Source of the DNA: Amaurobius ferox
Lineage: Eukaryota; Arthropoda; Arachnida; Araneae; Amaurobiidae
Length of the DNA: 64,000 bases
Reading direction: 5' to 3'
NCBI GenBank assembly: GCA_951213105.1
Contig: OX578150.1
Location: 25,796,022-25,860,021 of the forward strand
Position numbers and translations under genes: made by a program. A model generated the notes under the pieces. That model did not search any database. It worked only from the letters and a program-made list of their open reading frames with translations, and had not been told where the DNA came from. Numbering within the stretch: position 1 is the first letter of the stretch; each line of letters opens with the position of its first letter. Shown here one piece after another: positions 24,108-36,654 of this stretch.

Positions 24108-24156
24108 TCTGATGTGGGCAGCACATGACTTTCCCTGCAGACTTATATCCACGTCA
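24108..24156 (+). mobile_element. Element A, solo 5' end
   Basis: Only the first ~49 bp of A (5' hairpin plus ACTTTCCCTGCAG and TTATATCCACGT), joined four A residues after copy 9. It then runs into unrelated sequence with short (CA)n, (TA)n and (GA)n tracts (24157-24273). Confidence 0.85.
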
Positions 24157-24273
24157 CCTGAGGCATATCTTTACACACACACTCACATATATATATTATA
24201 TTTTCTTTCATATAAATAGAGAGAGAGAGAGAGAGAAAAAAAGTGAGGTACTACTTTGACCTTAACTAAAAAA

Positions 24274-25038
24274 TCTGATGTGGGCAGACCATGACTTTCC
24301 CTGCAGACTTATATCCACGTTATCTTTATTTTGATTAAATTTATTTCACTTTTAATTCAATTTTCGTTCTCCTTTGGTAACCGGATTTATTTTCAAAAGT
24401 GGCGTAGAGAAAATAAGAAAAACTAAAATATCTCGAGAACGGCTAGTCTTAGTGTAATGGGGTTGGTCTTATTCTTTTCTTCGCTAAAAATTACGTATTA
24501 AACAAGCATTTAATGAATATATTTGAGCATATGTAGTTTTTAGTTTAGATTTTGACGATTTTTGCGGGCCATTTTGCAAAAAAAGCAAAAAAGGCAGGTT
24601 ATTTTTTCCGAATCGTACCAAAATCTAATCAGCATCAGGGTAACTCACCAGTGATTCATCTGCCGAATTTTGTGAAATTCGGTCCATTAGTTTTTCAGTT
24701 AGACTGGATACAAACTGTTGCGGGCCATTTCGCAAAAATAGGCGGGTTCTTTTATTCCGAATCGTACCCAAAACTAATCAGCACCAGAGTCGCCCACAAG
24801 TGACTTACCTACCAATTTTTGTGAAATTCGTTCCATCAATTTTTTAGTTAGAGTGTATACAAAATCTGCACAGACAGACAGACACACGGACAGACAGACA
24901 CACAGACGTCCCGCTAAAAATAGTTTTTTCGTATTCTAGAGGCCTCGAAACGTGTAGATCCGTCGAAAACTCGAGTTGCGATTTTCGATATGATTCCAAT
25001 ACTTTCCCTATACATTACCATGTATTGCAGGGAAAGTA
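24274..25038 (+). mobile_element. Element A, copy 10
   Basis: Complete, about 765 bp; 5' hairpin reads ATGTGGGCAGACCAT. Two modules, CAGA microsatellite and terminal hairpin ending GCAGGGAAAGTA. Followed after five A by copy 11. Confidence 0.92.
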
Positions 25039-25043
25039 AAAAA

Positions 25044-25817
25044 TCTGATGTGAGCAGTATATGACTTTCCCAGCAGACTTATATTAACGTTCTCTTTATT
25101 TTAATTAAATTTATTTCACTTCTAATTCAATTTCCGTTCTCATTCTGTAACCGGGCTTATTTCCAAAGGTGGCGTAGGGAAAGTACGAAAAACTAAAATA
25201 TCTCTAGAACGGCTAGTCCTAGTGTAATGGGGTTGGCCTTATTCTTTTCGTCGTTAAAAATTACGTATTATATCAGCATTTAATGGATATATTTGAGTAT
25301 ACCCAGTTCTTTAGTTTAGATTTGGACGATTTTTGCGGGCCATTTTGCAAAAAAAGGCAGGTCATTTTTTTCCGAATCATACCAAAATCTAATCAGCACC
25401 AGGGTAACCCACAAGTGACTCATCTATCGAATTCTATGAAATTCGGTCCATTTGTTGTTCAGTTAGAGTGGATACAAGCTTTTGCGGGCCATTTCGCAAA
25501 AAAAGGCGGGTTCTTTTATTACAAATCGTACCCAAAACTAATCAGCACCAGACTCGCTCACAAGTGACTTACCTACCAAATTTTGTGAAATTCGGTCCAT
25601 TAGTTTTTTAGTTAGAGTGGATACAAGATCTGCATAGACAGACAGACACACAGACAGACACACATACACACAAAAACACACACAGACGTCACGCTAAAAT
25701 GGTTTTTTCGTATTCTAGAGGTCTTGAAACGTGTAGATCCGTCGAAAACTCGAGTTGTGATTTTCGACATGATTCCAATACTTTCCCTATACATTACCAT
25801 GTATTGCAGGGAAAGTA
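25044..25817 (+). mobile_element. Element A, copy 11
   Basis: Complete, about 774 bp; start TCTGATGTGAGCAGTATATG, ACTTTCCCAGCAG. Modules begin near 25335 and 25484 (149 bp apart). Terminal hairpin ends at 25817. Confidence 0.92.
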
Positions 25818-25827
25818 AAAAACTAAC

Positions 25828-26200
25828 TCGAGTGTGACTCCATTCGCTTTTTCTCATGCCAAAACCCAGTTTTAAATAGCTTGTGATTTTTATTTATTTA
25901 TTTATTTTTTTGCAAATTTTACAAGAAATTAAAAAAAAAAATCTATTGATGGTCCAGTCCAAATGATCCTTATTACAGCCCTTCGTTTTAAACGGATCGA
26001 AAAAAACATTTCGATTGATATCAAGTTTGACAATGCACCCCAAACTGGCTCCCCCTAGAGGGCTAATGAAGTCACGAACACAAAAATTTTATCGCAGCTA
26101 TTTTATCGCAGGATCAATGGATAAATAAATAAACCCCTTTCATGCAGGATTATGCCAAACTTTGTCCAATGCTACCATGTTAAGAAAATATAAAATTTCA
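25828..26200 (+). repeat. Diverged dispersed repeat F, copy 1
   Basis: Shares ordered blocks with 28852-29060 and, inverted, with 41530-41930: CTCGAGTGTGACTCC.., GCAAATTTTACAAG, TTTCGATTGATA, then ATAAATAAACCCCTTTCATG. Old and non-coding. Confidence 0.6.
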
Positions 26201-27017
26201 AATATATTTCGAATTTTTTTGCTGGAATTCCAAAAAATTATAGTTATAATATAGTTTTCGTTAGTATCGAAATAATTTCGTTTTATAGTTTTTGTTAGTT
26301 TGTTTACTATCCGGAATTTCGCTAATAAATCCGAATATAAAATTTCATGAAAATCCAATATCAGCGGCAGCTGATATTGGATTTTCACAAGGAATTTACG
26401 ACAGACTGACAAACGTCGCTCTAAAAACAGTTAAAACGTGTTTAGGATGTCTTAAAGTATATTTTGGCATCAAAATCTCGAAATTGAAAATTTTTGTGAA
26501 GAGACAATACTTTCTTGATACTTCGTATGAGATGCTAATAAGTAAAGACAAAGGATAGTTATTGCCAAGACAACTTTTGAAAGAAAAGGATTGAGGAAAA
26601 TAGAACAATATTCTATTACATAAAAAAGAAGAAAACAACAACGAGGTGGGGGGGGGGGGGGGATTTTCCTAAAGCCTAATTCAGAACATTTCCGCTATAA
26701 GATCTTGACTTTACAGAAGAATTCTAAAGGAGGTGATACTTTCTTTGGGGATGACACTCTCAATTGAAAAATTTATATTTTCCTTCCTACAACTATTTCT
26801 TAGGATTGGCTAGGCTATAGATCATGACTGATATAGATGGGATTTTCGTTTCTTTTTTTGAAAGTTAGTATGGCTGTATATACAAAAGATAATTAAAATG
26901 GTTAATAGTTCCGTGAACAATGAAGTGTACATACTATATACTACCATATTGAAGTCTTCTTCATATTCACTTGTTCAGCTTTATTAAAGCAATGGAATTA
27001 TCTGAGATTTCCATATA
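26201..27017. other. Unassigned stretch with inverted CCAATATCAG and a poly-G run
   Basis: AT-rich, no gene recognised. GAAAATCCAATATCAG and CTGATATTGGATTTTC around 26350-26390 form an inverted repeat with a 6-bp spacer (CGGCAG), able to make a strong hairpin. A G-run lies near 26646-26662. Confidence 0.5.
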
Positions 27018-28083
27018 CAGGGTGTCCCAAGAAGATTGAAACACGTTTTAATTCTCTACCTGTTGGAGATAAGTGGGCAATGTAAATTGCAAAAATGTTG
27101 AAAGGAAGATAGAAAATAAGACTACGTTCATGAAATAGTCCTCCCATTCGTTTTCAAAAAGTTACTTTTTAAATTTTTATACGACCCCCTTAGACACATG
27201 TGGTCAATCAGAAATTTTTTATTTTTAATGCAACAAGATCATTAAAAAAAACCCAGCATATCTGTATCTTTAAAATCAACTGAATTATGATAAAGGAAAA
27301 AATCTGACTTATGCCACTTTCCGTACCATGCGAAAGGCTGTTTTGTCAGTGAAATTAGGGATCATAAACAAATTGACGATGGAAATTGTTTAGATCAAAA
27401 ATACCTTAATATGTGGGAATAAATATGTAAATTAAAAAATAAATCGTCTGCATTTCATTCTTCAATTTTTAAAAATTATTTTACTATAAACATTTGAAAC
27501 GGCTAAATTAAGAGTTAAAGGAAAGAAAAAATCGTCTGTGAGTTCTACTTTTCGTTTTGAAAAATTAAGTTAAATTTCAAAATCAAATACATACTTGCAT
27601 TTGTTTACTTATTTAATTGTTTCAAATAAAAAATGGCATATCTCAATGTGAAAAGTACTTAAGAATCCGTGATTGCATCGTGAGCCTACGCGGAATTCGC
27701 AAAAATGGCTCCTATGTATTATCGTCTAGTTTTAACTTTTTTGTGATATGTCACAAATTTACATTTCTAATTTGATATAGGGTCCCCATTTACAATGTTC
27801 AATTTTCAATTAAATATAACTCACTCAATTTTAAAGATACAGATATGCGGTTTTTTTTTTTCATGATCTTGTTGCATTAAAAATTTTCTGACTGACCAAA
27901 TTTGTTTAAAGGGGTCGTATTAAAATTTAAAAAGTGTAACTTTTTGAAAATTAGTGAGAGGACTATTTCATTAATGTAGTCTTATTTCCTACCTTACTTT
28001 CAACATTTTTGTAATTTACATTGCCCACTTATCTCCAACAGGTAAAGAATTAAAGCGCGTTTCATTTTTTGGGGGACGCCCTA
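27018..28083. mobile_element. Long-TIR MITE E, copy 1
   Basis: Starts CAGGGTGTCCCAAGAAG after TATA and ends in the degraded complement GGGGGACGCCCTA then TATA. The arms stay complementary for more than 200 bp (TTGGAGATAAGTGGGCAATG inverted near 28030). Termini and TA duplication suggest a mariner-type non-autonomous element. No transposase. Confidence 0.88.
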
Positions 28084-28545
28084 TATATTGAACAATACAA
28101 TATGTAGAGATATTGTTTAAAGTTAACATTTCACAATCCACTTTCGTTTAATTTATGACAATGTCGTCTGGATTAAAGCGGGACAATTAGGACGAAGAAT
28201 CCTCGGCAAACAACTAACAAGTATTCGAAATTCGAGAAGGATGGTTTGGAATTAAATTCATTATGAAGTGGAGAATTCGAGGCATCGCCCTCCTCTAATG
28301 AACAAGCTGTATTTTGTTTCCGAATGAAAGACATATTTTGTTATTAACAAGAGTAGAATTTTAAACTTTCAGGTATTTCAGGTAAGATTTATTAGCTGGT
28401 TTCAGTAGAGTCCTGAGGTTTTCTGATGCTTTAAGCGAACTTTCATGACAGGCTCTATATTAACACGCAGTAAAACGTCACAAATCTGAAAACTTGTAAT
28501 CCGGAAAATCGATTTTCAGACAATTTATATTGTTTTTACAAGTTC
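28084..28545. other. Unassigned stretch
   Basis: Between MITE E1 and a SINE. No feature recognised. Confidence 0.45.
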
Positions 28546-28558
28546 AATTAACTGGAGT

Positions 28559-28851
28559 TTTGTTGTTATTGTTGAGATCCAGACCGTCCGACCTACCAGA
28601 AAGGTGTAAGGTAACTATTTGGACGGCCGGGAAGTGCCACCCAATTTAGATCGGAACCCAGTGGGGGAGGCATCCACAGGGACCGTACCCTCCTTCCCCT
28701 ACCACCAACCTCTCGGAAGGACTTACGGACTCACATGTTTAACGTGATCGTACTCCGCGTGAACACGGCGGCAGTTTTGGCAGTGGCGAGAATCGAACCC
28801 GCGCCTACCGAGTGCAATTCCCGCGCGCTAACCACTGGGCTACCGCTCCCT
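28559..28851 (-). mobile_element. tRNA-derived SINE S1, copy 3
   Basis: Complete minus-strand SINE with (CAA)n-type tail at the low end and a tRNA head with GGTTAGCGCG and GGTTCGATTC boxes at the high end. Perfect 13-bp target duplication AATTAACTGGAGT at 28546-28558 and 28852-28864. Confidence 0.94.
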
Positions 28852-29060
28852 AATTAACTGGAGTGAGACTCAACTCGACTTTCTCATATCAGAATCCATT
28901 TATAGTAGCTTTTATTTTTATATTTCCAAATTTTACATGAAAGTTTTTGAAAAATCGGTATAACGGGGCAAAATGGTTACAATTATAGAGTATCACTTTT
29001 CACTTTAAAGAGCTTGAAAATAGCTTTCGATTAATACAATGCGCCCCCCCCCCAGGCCAC
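28852..29060 (+). repeat. Diverged dispersed repeat F, copy 2
   Basis: Continues from the SINE's right duplication: GAGTGAGACTCAACTCGACT, TATAGTAGCTTTT, AAATTTTACATGAAAG, AATTATAGAGTATCAC, TTTCGATTAATACAATGCGC followed by a C-run. Matches the inverted copy at 41660-41930. Confidence 0.6.
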
Positions 29061-29149
29061 CTGACTCACCCTAGGGTATGAGCAGCTGGTTGAGTGGTCG
29101 GTGATCTTATGTGTCGTTTTAATTCTTTATCGTCTTTTTGTGTCTCATT

Positions 29150-30084
29150 ACTTTCCTTATATACATAATGTATAAGGAAAGTATTGCGACGGGGTCGAAA
29201 ATTCGAATTCGAGTTTTCGACGGGAGAGCACGTTTCAAGCATCCCTGATCACGAATCAAACATTTTTGAAGTGATGTCTGTGTGTGTGTGTGTGTGTGTG
29301 AAAGTATGTGTGTGTGTGTGTGTGTCAGTGAGTCTGTGGAGACGATAACTGACGAACGAATGGACCGATTCGAACCAAATTTGGTACAAAAATCACAATC
29401 CGTAAACACTGGAAGCCTATTGTTTTTATACGTAATCGAATCTTCAGAACCCCCCTAAATTTTTGAATGAAATTTTGAAAAAATCGTCAAAAAATCAAAA
29501 CCGCTAATAAAGTTACGCAAATAGACATTTCTTATGTGATTTTTCATTAGAAAACGATTGGCATAAATTTTAGAACGCTAACAGGAACCGTTCTCGAGAT
29601 ATTGTACATTTTTCAAAAAAATTATGAAAAAGTCACATAAAAAAAAATTCCTATTGAGAAACATGTTCACTTTTCATATGTAATACCATGCGATAAATTA
29701 AGTGACATCATTCTCGTGGATCTAGCTCGTTCCATTCATGAAAAAATATACTTTGAATAATACTTTTGTATTTGAACGCCAATAGTCATTTATCTGCTGT
29801 AAGTATAACTTTTTTCTTAGTGCATAACGCTTGGCGAGATTTTGGCGACGAATTTGGCGGAATGTCGCCAACTTGGCGACTTTTTGAAATGTTGCCAAAT
29901 TAATGAAAATCTCGCCAAATGGATAAAAATGATGCTAAATCAATGAAAATGACGACTAATTGTCGAAAATTCAATATCGTGGAAAGAATATTAGTATCTA
30001 CTATAAGAAAATCCTATTTTTTTACTGTAAAAGTAGTAAATTCATTACATTATATAAGGAAAGTCATGTGTTGCCCACATCAGA
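29150..30084 (-). mobile_element. Element B, copy 5
   Basis: Complete minus-strand copy: terminal hairpin at 29150, (TG)n with an AAAGTA interruption (29279-29325), GCAAATAGACATTTCTTATG, palindrome block near 29860-29880, 5' end at 30084. Confidence 0.93.
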
Positions 30085-30460
30085 TTTTTTATTCTTGTTT
30101 TGATTTGGCGGGATGTTCCTGTTGTGCTTTTTGGCGCACGTCAATTTTTGTGTATTACTTGTTGTTTCGGATTGGCTGGGCGGTTCTTCATGCTGCTTTC
30201 TGATTGGCTCTCTCTTAATCCAGGTTTTGTGTATGTAATCTCCCCTGCTTCTTTCGCGCCCAATCCTCTTTTAGAATTCAGGTTTGTTGGTTCTCTTGCA
30301 CTGACGAAGGGGTATCCTCGTAATCCAGCGTATCCTCGATACAGCTGTATGGCGAAGATGCGATGTCGTATCTTAATTATTACAGAAGCATTTATAAAAG
30401 AAAAGTTTATTTACAGGAACTTACTAACTATATTTACAAGTTATTTACATAGCATGGCGC
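30085..30460. other. Unassigned, relatively GC-rich stretch with CCAAT motifs
   Basis: Holds GATTGGCTGGGCGG and GATTGGCTC (inverted CCAAT boxes) near 30170-30210. It could be a retrotransposon LTR or promoter-like DNA, but no coding partner is visible. An open frame at 30100-30507 runs into the SINE and is not convincing. Confidence 0.35.
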
Positions 30461-30749
30461 AGGGCTCGGTAACCCAGTGGTTAGCGCGCGGGAATTGCAC
30501 TCGGTAGGCCCGGGTTCGATTTCCTTCGCTGCCAAAACTGCCGCCGTGTTCACGCGGAGTACGATCACGTTAAACATCTGGATCCGTAAGTCCTTCGGAG
30601 AGGTTGGTGGTAAGGGAAGAAGGGCACGGTCCCTGTGGATGTCTCCCCCACTGGGTTCAGGTCTAAATTGGGTGGCTCTTCCCGGCCGTCCAAACAGTTA
30701 CTTTATACCTTTCTGGTAAGTCGGACGATCTGGGTCTCAACAACAACAA
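30461..30749 (+). mobile_element. tRNA-derived SINE S1, copy 4
   Basis: Plus-strand SINE: tRNA head with AACCCAGTGGTTAGCGCGCG and GGGTTCGATTTCC, conserved body, tail ending in (CAA)n. Target duplication CATAG(C/T)ATGGCGC at 30448-30460 and 30750-30762. Confidence 0.94.
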
Positions 30750-30762
30750 CATAGTATGGCGC

Positions 30763-31676
30763 TACATCATAACGCGCGTGAACGCAGTCATCCGAATACG
30801 AATGTCTGTATCGCTGATGAGAATGTTCTGGAGCTGGATTTTATGAGCCAGTGCAGAGGCGTTGCGCATGCGCTACATGCAAAGCAGAGAGTCTCTTTAG
30901 ATCAAGAAGCTGTGGAGAGTTTTATGCTAATCACTTGATCTGGAGGCTTTATGCAAATCGCTGGAGGAGTGCAGCCATAGCTGTATGCTGCATTATTACG
31001 TTATTTGTGAATTTATACGTTGCTCAAGTTTTTCTTATCCTTCGCACAAAGATTATTGTACTAATTGAATCCCTTCATTTCTGTTTGTAAATCTCACAAG
31101 ATAGGAGTAATTGCATTTCTCCTTTCATTCCACATTCACTCGATAGATGGCGCGCATATCAGCACCTCAATCTGAGAAGGTATTAATTGACGAGAGGTTA
31201 ATTTCGAAGCGCGGCAGTGCAATTAAATGAAAAATTCACTGTGTACGATGCTGAACAAGCAGACAATAGTTGCATTGGGCGGACAGAATTAGATTCATTA
31301 GATTAGAGGATTGCTACAAAGTTGGGGCCACTGCGCCCTAACGAGTTCAGGTTCTGTTAGGTTGGAAAAGAACATTTTAACTTCCTTTATAGAAGAGTAA
31401 GTTAGGCTTGAAAGAGCGACGAATTCTATTAAGATGTAATTGATGAAATTATGCTAAACTTTTACATGTTCTTTTAAATCAACTATTGCTTTTAAGTGGA
31501 ATTTATTGTTGTTATTTTGAAAAACAACTTTTTCCATAAAATTCGATAAAATAAGACCTGCGAAATGTTCCTTCAGATTTATTAGATCATTAATTTCGTA
31601 AAAATTGTTGAAAATAAAGAATATTAAGGCATATAATGCCTTAAACGATACACTTCAATTACAAGTCAAAAGAAAA
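30763..31676. other. Unassigned stretch
   Basis: About 900 bp, less AT-rich near 30770-30990. Open frames at 30756-30938 and 30851-31090 overlap in different frames and show no recognisable domain. No RNA or repeat seen. Confidence 0.4.
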
Positions 31677-32584
31677 TCTGATGTGGGCATGACTTTTCCT
31701 TATATAATGCAATGAATTTACTACTTTACAGTAAAAAAAATAGGTTTTTCTTATAGTAGATACTTATATTCTTCCCAACATATTGAATTTTCGACAATTA
31801 GTCACCATTTTCACTGATTTAGAGTCATTTTAATCCATTTGGCGAGATTTTCGTTAATTTGGCAACATTTCAAAAAGTCGCCAAGTTGGCGACATTCCGC
31901 AAATTCGTCGCCAAAATCTCGCGAAGCTTTACTGACTGAGAAATAAGTTATTCCTATAGCAGATAAATGACTATTGGCGTTCAAATACAAAAGTATTACT
32001 CTAAGTATCTTCTCTCATGAATGGAACGAGTTAGATCCACGAGAATGATGTCACCCAATTTATCGCATGGTATTACATATGAAAAGTGAACATGTTTCTC
32101 AATAGGAAATATATTTTTTTTATTTTATATGACTTCTTGATAATTTTTTTGAAAAATGTGCAATATCTCGAGAACGGTCCCTGTTAGCGTTCTAAAATTT
32201 ATGTTAATCGTTTTCTAATAAAAAATTACGCAAGAAATGTCTATTTGCGTAACTTTATTAGCGGTTTTGATTTTTTGACGATTTTTTCAAAATTTCACTC
32301 GAAAATTTAGGGGGGTTCTGAACATTCGATTACGTTTAAAAACAATAGGCTTCCAGTGTTTATGGATTGTGATTTTTGTACCAAATTTTGTTCGAATCGG
32401 TCCATTTCTTCGTCAGTTATCGTCTCCATAGACACACACACACAGACATCACTTCAAAAATGTTTAATTCGTGATCACACACACACAAGGATGCTTGAAA
32501 CGTACTCTCCCGTCGAAAACTCGAATTCGAATTTTCGACCCCGTCACAATACTTTCCTTATACATTATGTATATAAGGAAAGTA
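31677..32584 (+). mobile_element. Element B, copy 6
   Basis: Near-complete; its 5' hairpin is damaged (TCTGATGTGGGCATGAC, right arm deleted). Palindrome block near 31880, TATCTCGAGAACGG, a short (CA)n and the terminal hairpin ending at 32584. A stray ACACACACAC lies inside GTGATCAGGG. Confidence 0.9.
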
Positions 32585-33104
32585 ATACCAAGGTATGTTT
32601 TATTAGATTCATTTGCCTTATTGCATTCCAGTATGGCTCTTTGTGTTGCGGTCGATATAGTTATGAAGCTTTATTTCCGGAACAGTACAGCCTAGACAGA
32701 TGGCGTTTTCGGCAAAGTTGTGGAACTTTTTAAGTACATATTTTCTTTAATTGATATCGAGTGCGGCGTATCAATCTTTGAGTTTAGTACTCTCTTACGG
32801 AAAATCACAGAACCTGTCTGCACTCTCTTATTGGTTCACACGAGGAAGCTGGTAATTTGGACAAAGTTGAACTTGGTGGCGTAAGAGGCGAATTTAGGAA
32901 AACATAAAACCAGGAATCAAAGATAACAAATAAAAATTTACATGCTGTATATTTAAACAAAGTTGGAAATAAAATATAATAATTGGAAATGAAAATAAAT
33001 GACGCGCAAAATGCTCTGGTGTCTCTTTCTCTCCCTCTCACTGGAATATTTTTTGAAAAACAGATGGAGAAAACACCCGTATAGGCATCCTTTCCCATGA
33101 CCTC
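32585..33104. other. Unassigned stretch
   Basis: Between B copy 6 and a possible solo LTR. A 97-codon minus-strand open frame (32805-33098) has no recognisable domain. Confidence 0.4.
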
Positions 33105-33552
33105 AATCTAGGGTTACCATATGCGAAGAAGGTTTTCCAGATTTGGCGATTTATCGCCAACTTTGCGACATCTGACGACTTTACAAAGGTACGAGAAGCC
33201 TCTCGAAATAATGATTATTTTACGAGATATGAGGCATATCTAGAAGTTCCTACACAGAGTCTATAAAAGGAGTCATCCCTCAGTTGGAGAGCAGTTGACG
33301 TGATACATTAAACTATGATATCCGTCAATGTTTTGAGAATAGTAGCAACTGTTTTGAGAAATTAAATACATCAATGTTTTGAGAATAATATGGGTTGTTT
33401 TTATGAAATCAGTGCAGCATTTAAATACTATTTTACTGCATATTGTTCCTGTTTACGCTGTTCTTGTGAATAAACGTGTTAGTTATCCAGAAATTTTGAC
33501 TCATTCTTGTATCCTGAACGTACATCCGCGATTCCTGAGCATACGTCGTAAC
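33105..33552 (+). repeat. Possible solo LTR
   Basis: A TATA box (CTATAAAAGG, 33261) is followed about 205 bp later by AATAAA (33469) and a segment ending CGTAACA. TTGGCGATTTATCGCCAA forms a palindrome near 33140-33160. No matching second LTR or TG start was found, so this is a weak call based on layout only. Confidence 0.3.
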
Positions 33553-33593
33553 AATACAAATTGTGCATCCAAGGTAAGATAAAGGAAGATTGT

Positions 33594-34405
33594 TACTTTC
33601 CCTGCAATACATGTTAATGTATAGGGAAAGTATTGGAATCATGTCGAAAATCGCAACTCGAGTTTTCGACGAATCTACACGTTTCGAGACCTTTAGAACA
33701 CGAAAAAACTATTTTTAGTGTGGCATCTGTGTGTGTATCTGTCTGTCTGTGTGTCTGTGCAATGTATGTATCCACCCTAACTCAAAAACTAATAGACATA
33801 ATTTCATAAAATTTGGTAGGTAAGTCGCTTGTATGTGACCCTGGTGCTGATTGGTTTTTGGTATGATACGGAAAAAACTACTCGCCTTTTTTGTGAAATG
33901 ACCCGCAAAAATTACCTGTATCCACTCTAGCTGAGAAATTAAATGATCAAATTTCACAAAATTTGGTAGATAAGTCACCTGTGGGTTACCCTGGTGCTGA
34001 TTAGATTTTGGTACGATTCGAAAAAAAGTAAACTGCCTTTTCTTGCGAAATGGCCTGAAAAATCGTCGAAATCTAAAATAAAATACTACGTATGCTCAAA
34101 TATATTGATTAAATTCTTGTTTTACACATATTTTTTAAGAACGAAAATAATAAGACCAACCCCATTACACCAGGGCTAGCCGTTCTCGAGATATTTTAGT
34201 TCTTCGCATTTAACGCTGAGCCACCGTTGAAAAGCGTCCAGTTACCAACTGAAAACGAAAATCGAATTAAAAGTGCCAATTCAGATTCATTTTAAATCAT
34301 TGTGACCGTTATTTTGTACAATTAAATCCAATATAATGAATTATTGAAGAAATAGAGAACGTGAATATGAGTTTGCAGGGAAAGACACTTGCTGCTCACA
34401 TCAGA
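33594..34405 (-). mobile_element. Element A, copy 12
   Basis: Complete minus-strand copy: terminal hairpin at 33594 (CCCTGCAATACATGTTAATG), GTCTGTCTGTGTG microsatellite, two modules, CGTTCTCGAGATATT, 5' end at 34405 (hairpin reads CTTGCTGCTCACATC). Confidence 0.92.
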
Positions 34406-34679
34406 TTTTTTTTAATGTTTTCAATTTCTAACTTCCTATGATCAATTCCCCAGAGTTCAGATCGATCTGTTTGGCCATTGCTTAATTTTAGGTTAGCTAC
34501 ATTACGAATACATTGTTCTCAAACATTAATGTCTTCGATAAAGATGAAATAATATTTAAGATGATTTCATTCACTGGCACAAAATCTGTATGATTTGCTT
34601 TTAATGAGTTTTACGCCATCTGTTGATAACATTCCGTATAACAGTCTTTTACTCAAAAATTACGGAACCAATTAAAACA

Positions 34680-35834
34680 AGAAGGATCAATCATGCATAT
34701 ACGCAATGATTATGAAACACTTTCCAATTGCAATGCAATTTTATTTAATTATCTCTAAAATGCGATACATTCTGCAGTGATATTATTAAACTTATCACAA
34801 TACTACAATAATTTATTGTATTTGAAAACTTAAAACTTCATAAAAAAATGAGCTTTATTTAAATGACGTCATCGAAATATAAATCGCCTGGCACTCTATA
34901 TATATTTCATTCATAAACTTTTATTCCATTCTTTTCATTCAGAGGTGATATTTTTAAAATTATCACAATACTACAATAATTTATTTTACTTAAAAATTTC
35001 AAACCATAGAGGTAAAAAAGTACTTTCTAACTCCATGCTTAAAACTTCATAGAACAAGGCAATACTATAAAATCGTCTGCTTCTCAATGTAAAATCCATG
35101 AATGTTTCATTCATATCAGCTATATTCCGAACTCCAGAGCTAAATAATTTTGCATTAAAAACATTCAGCAATTCTTATACAACTCATATTACAGCTTGAT
35201 GTGTTTACATTCTGTATACGTTAAAATTAGGGTTCGTTGTAGAAATAATCAAAGTTTGATGATCATTTAAACTCAAATACATTGTAATTGCGCTGTTTCA
35301 GAATATACATGCACAGAAATTAAGCAAAAATAAAGCGGTTTTAAGATGGATACAACACTAAATATAAATTAAAAAAAACTTTAAAAATCACGATTTTGAC
35401 ACAAGATGGATGCCATATTTTATTTTGAAGCGGGTCACGTGATCTCTTCATATAATATGGGTGCAATTATTATTTTGATTTTTATTTAAGAAACTACCGA
35501 AGCTATTTTGCTGAAATTTTTTTTTATATATTTTTGGGATAATTTGGGGGAATATTTTCTAAAATATTTGTGAATTTTAAATTCCCTTAAAAATGCTTGA
35601 AATTATGTCCCATAGGGTTCAATGTATTTCAATTTTTTCAACCCGGGTTCAATCCGAAACTAATTGGGTGATATTATTCTTTTGCATTTCCATATGTCCC
35701 ACAGACCGTTTCAACAACATACTAAAATTTCATTTTGATAAAGTCATTTTTACGGCAGTTATCGTGAGAACGGACAGACAGACAGACAGAATGAACAAAG
35801 TCATAAACACTTTTCAACTATGTTGTAAAGTGTT
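34680..35834 (+). mobile_element. Element D, copy 2 (empty site for SINE copy 2)
   Basis: Starts GATCAATCATGCATATACGC then ATGATTATGAAACACTTTCC; carries two near-tandem blocks with TTATCACAATACTACAATAA, the AACCCGGGTT palindrome (35640), (CAGA)n at 35773, and ends in the hairpin AACACTTTTCAAC...GTAAAGTGTT. The SINE found in copy 1 is absent here. Confidence 0.85.
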
Positions 35835-36043
35835 GCTAAAAATTGATGCAAAGCTTTTACAATCGTACATGTATTAAAAAAAGTCGCACATAGGATTTTT
35901 GAAAAATATATTTTTTATTATAATTGAATCAAATTTAGGAATTAAGGCTAATTTGTAATCGGGAATTAGAATATGAATTTAAAGTTATATTTGCACGTTG
36001 AAGTTGTATAAGCACGTGTAGTTAGAAAAATTATAATTTTAAT

Positions 36044-36215
36044 ACTAAATTTGTATAAATTTGTATACTAAATTTATACAAATTTGTATAATAAATTTAT
36101 ACAAATTTGTATAATAAATGTATATAAATTTATGTAATAAATTTTTATAATAAATTTATATAAATTTGTATAATAAATTTATATAAATTTGTATAATAAT
36201 TATACTAAATTTTTC
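36044..36215. repeat. AT-rich minisatellite
   Basis: Six to seven imperfect units of AATTTGTATAATAAATTTATA and variants. Confidence 0.88.
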
Positions 36216-36654
36216 TAAATAATTAAATTAATTTGATGGGAGGTTTTCAAAACCAAAGTTAAATGCATTTGGAGATGTGCATAATGTGATTCGATTTTAA
36301 CCAATTTTGATATTCTAAGCTAAGAAGACGTTATAAATTCACAAACGAAAGTAATTTTATTCTCGTGCGACTACATTTTCCGCAAACAGCGCATGCGCAA
36401 TTTATATAAGTTTTGGTTATATTTGTATTTGGAATATATTTGGAAGTAAGAAAATTAAAAAGAAAATATTTTTCTTTTCTTTGCGATTTACGTTTATGCA
36501 GATATATGAGAAAGAAAAAACGTAGACGGATTAGCATTGTTGTATATTTTAACAACATTCCTTTCCGAATCAAGGAAAAATACTCTCCTAAAATAACATT
36601 TTAATATTTTCCTCCATGAACGTCGCAAATAGCTGCCCCTCTCCGAAACACTTA
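36216..36654. other. Unassigned stretch
   Basis: AT-rich; overlapping open frames on both strands near 36331-36604 have no recognisable content. Confidence 0.4.

Noticed and set aside
25283..25567. Open frames across the A modules (FFRI.PKSNQHQG...KKGGFF)
   Set aside because: Successive modules are read in different frames because 149 is not a multiple of three, and most copies have stops. Not coding.
30100..30507. 135-codon open frame
   Set aside because: Runs from unassigned DNA into a SINE head; composition and lack of domains argue against coding.
33261..33290. TATA box plus initiator as a host promoter
   Set aside because: CTATAAAAGG to TCAGTT is only about 20 bp, too short for the usual spacing, and no gene follows; a solo LTR is more likely.
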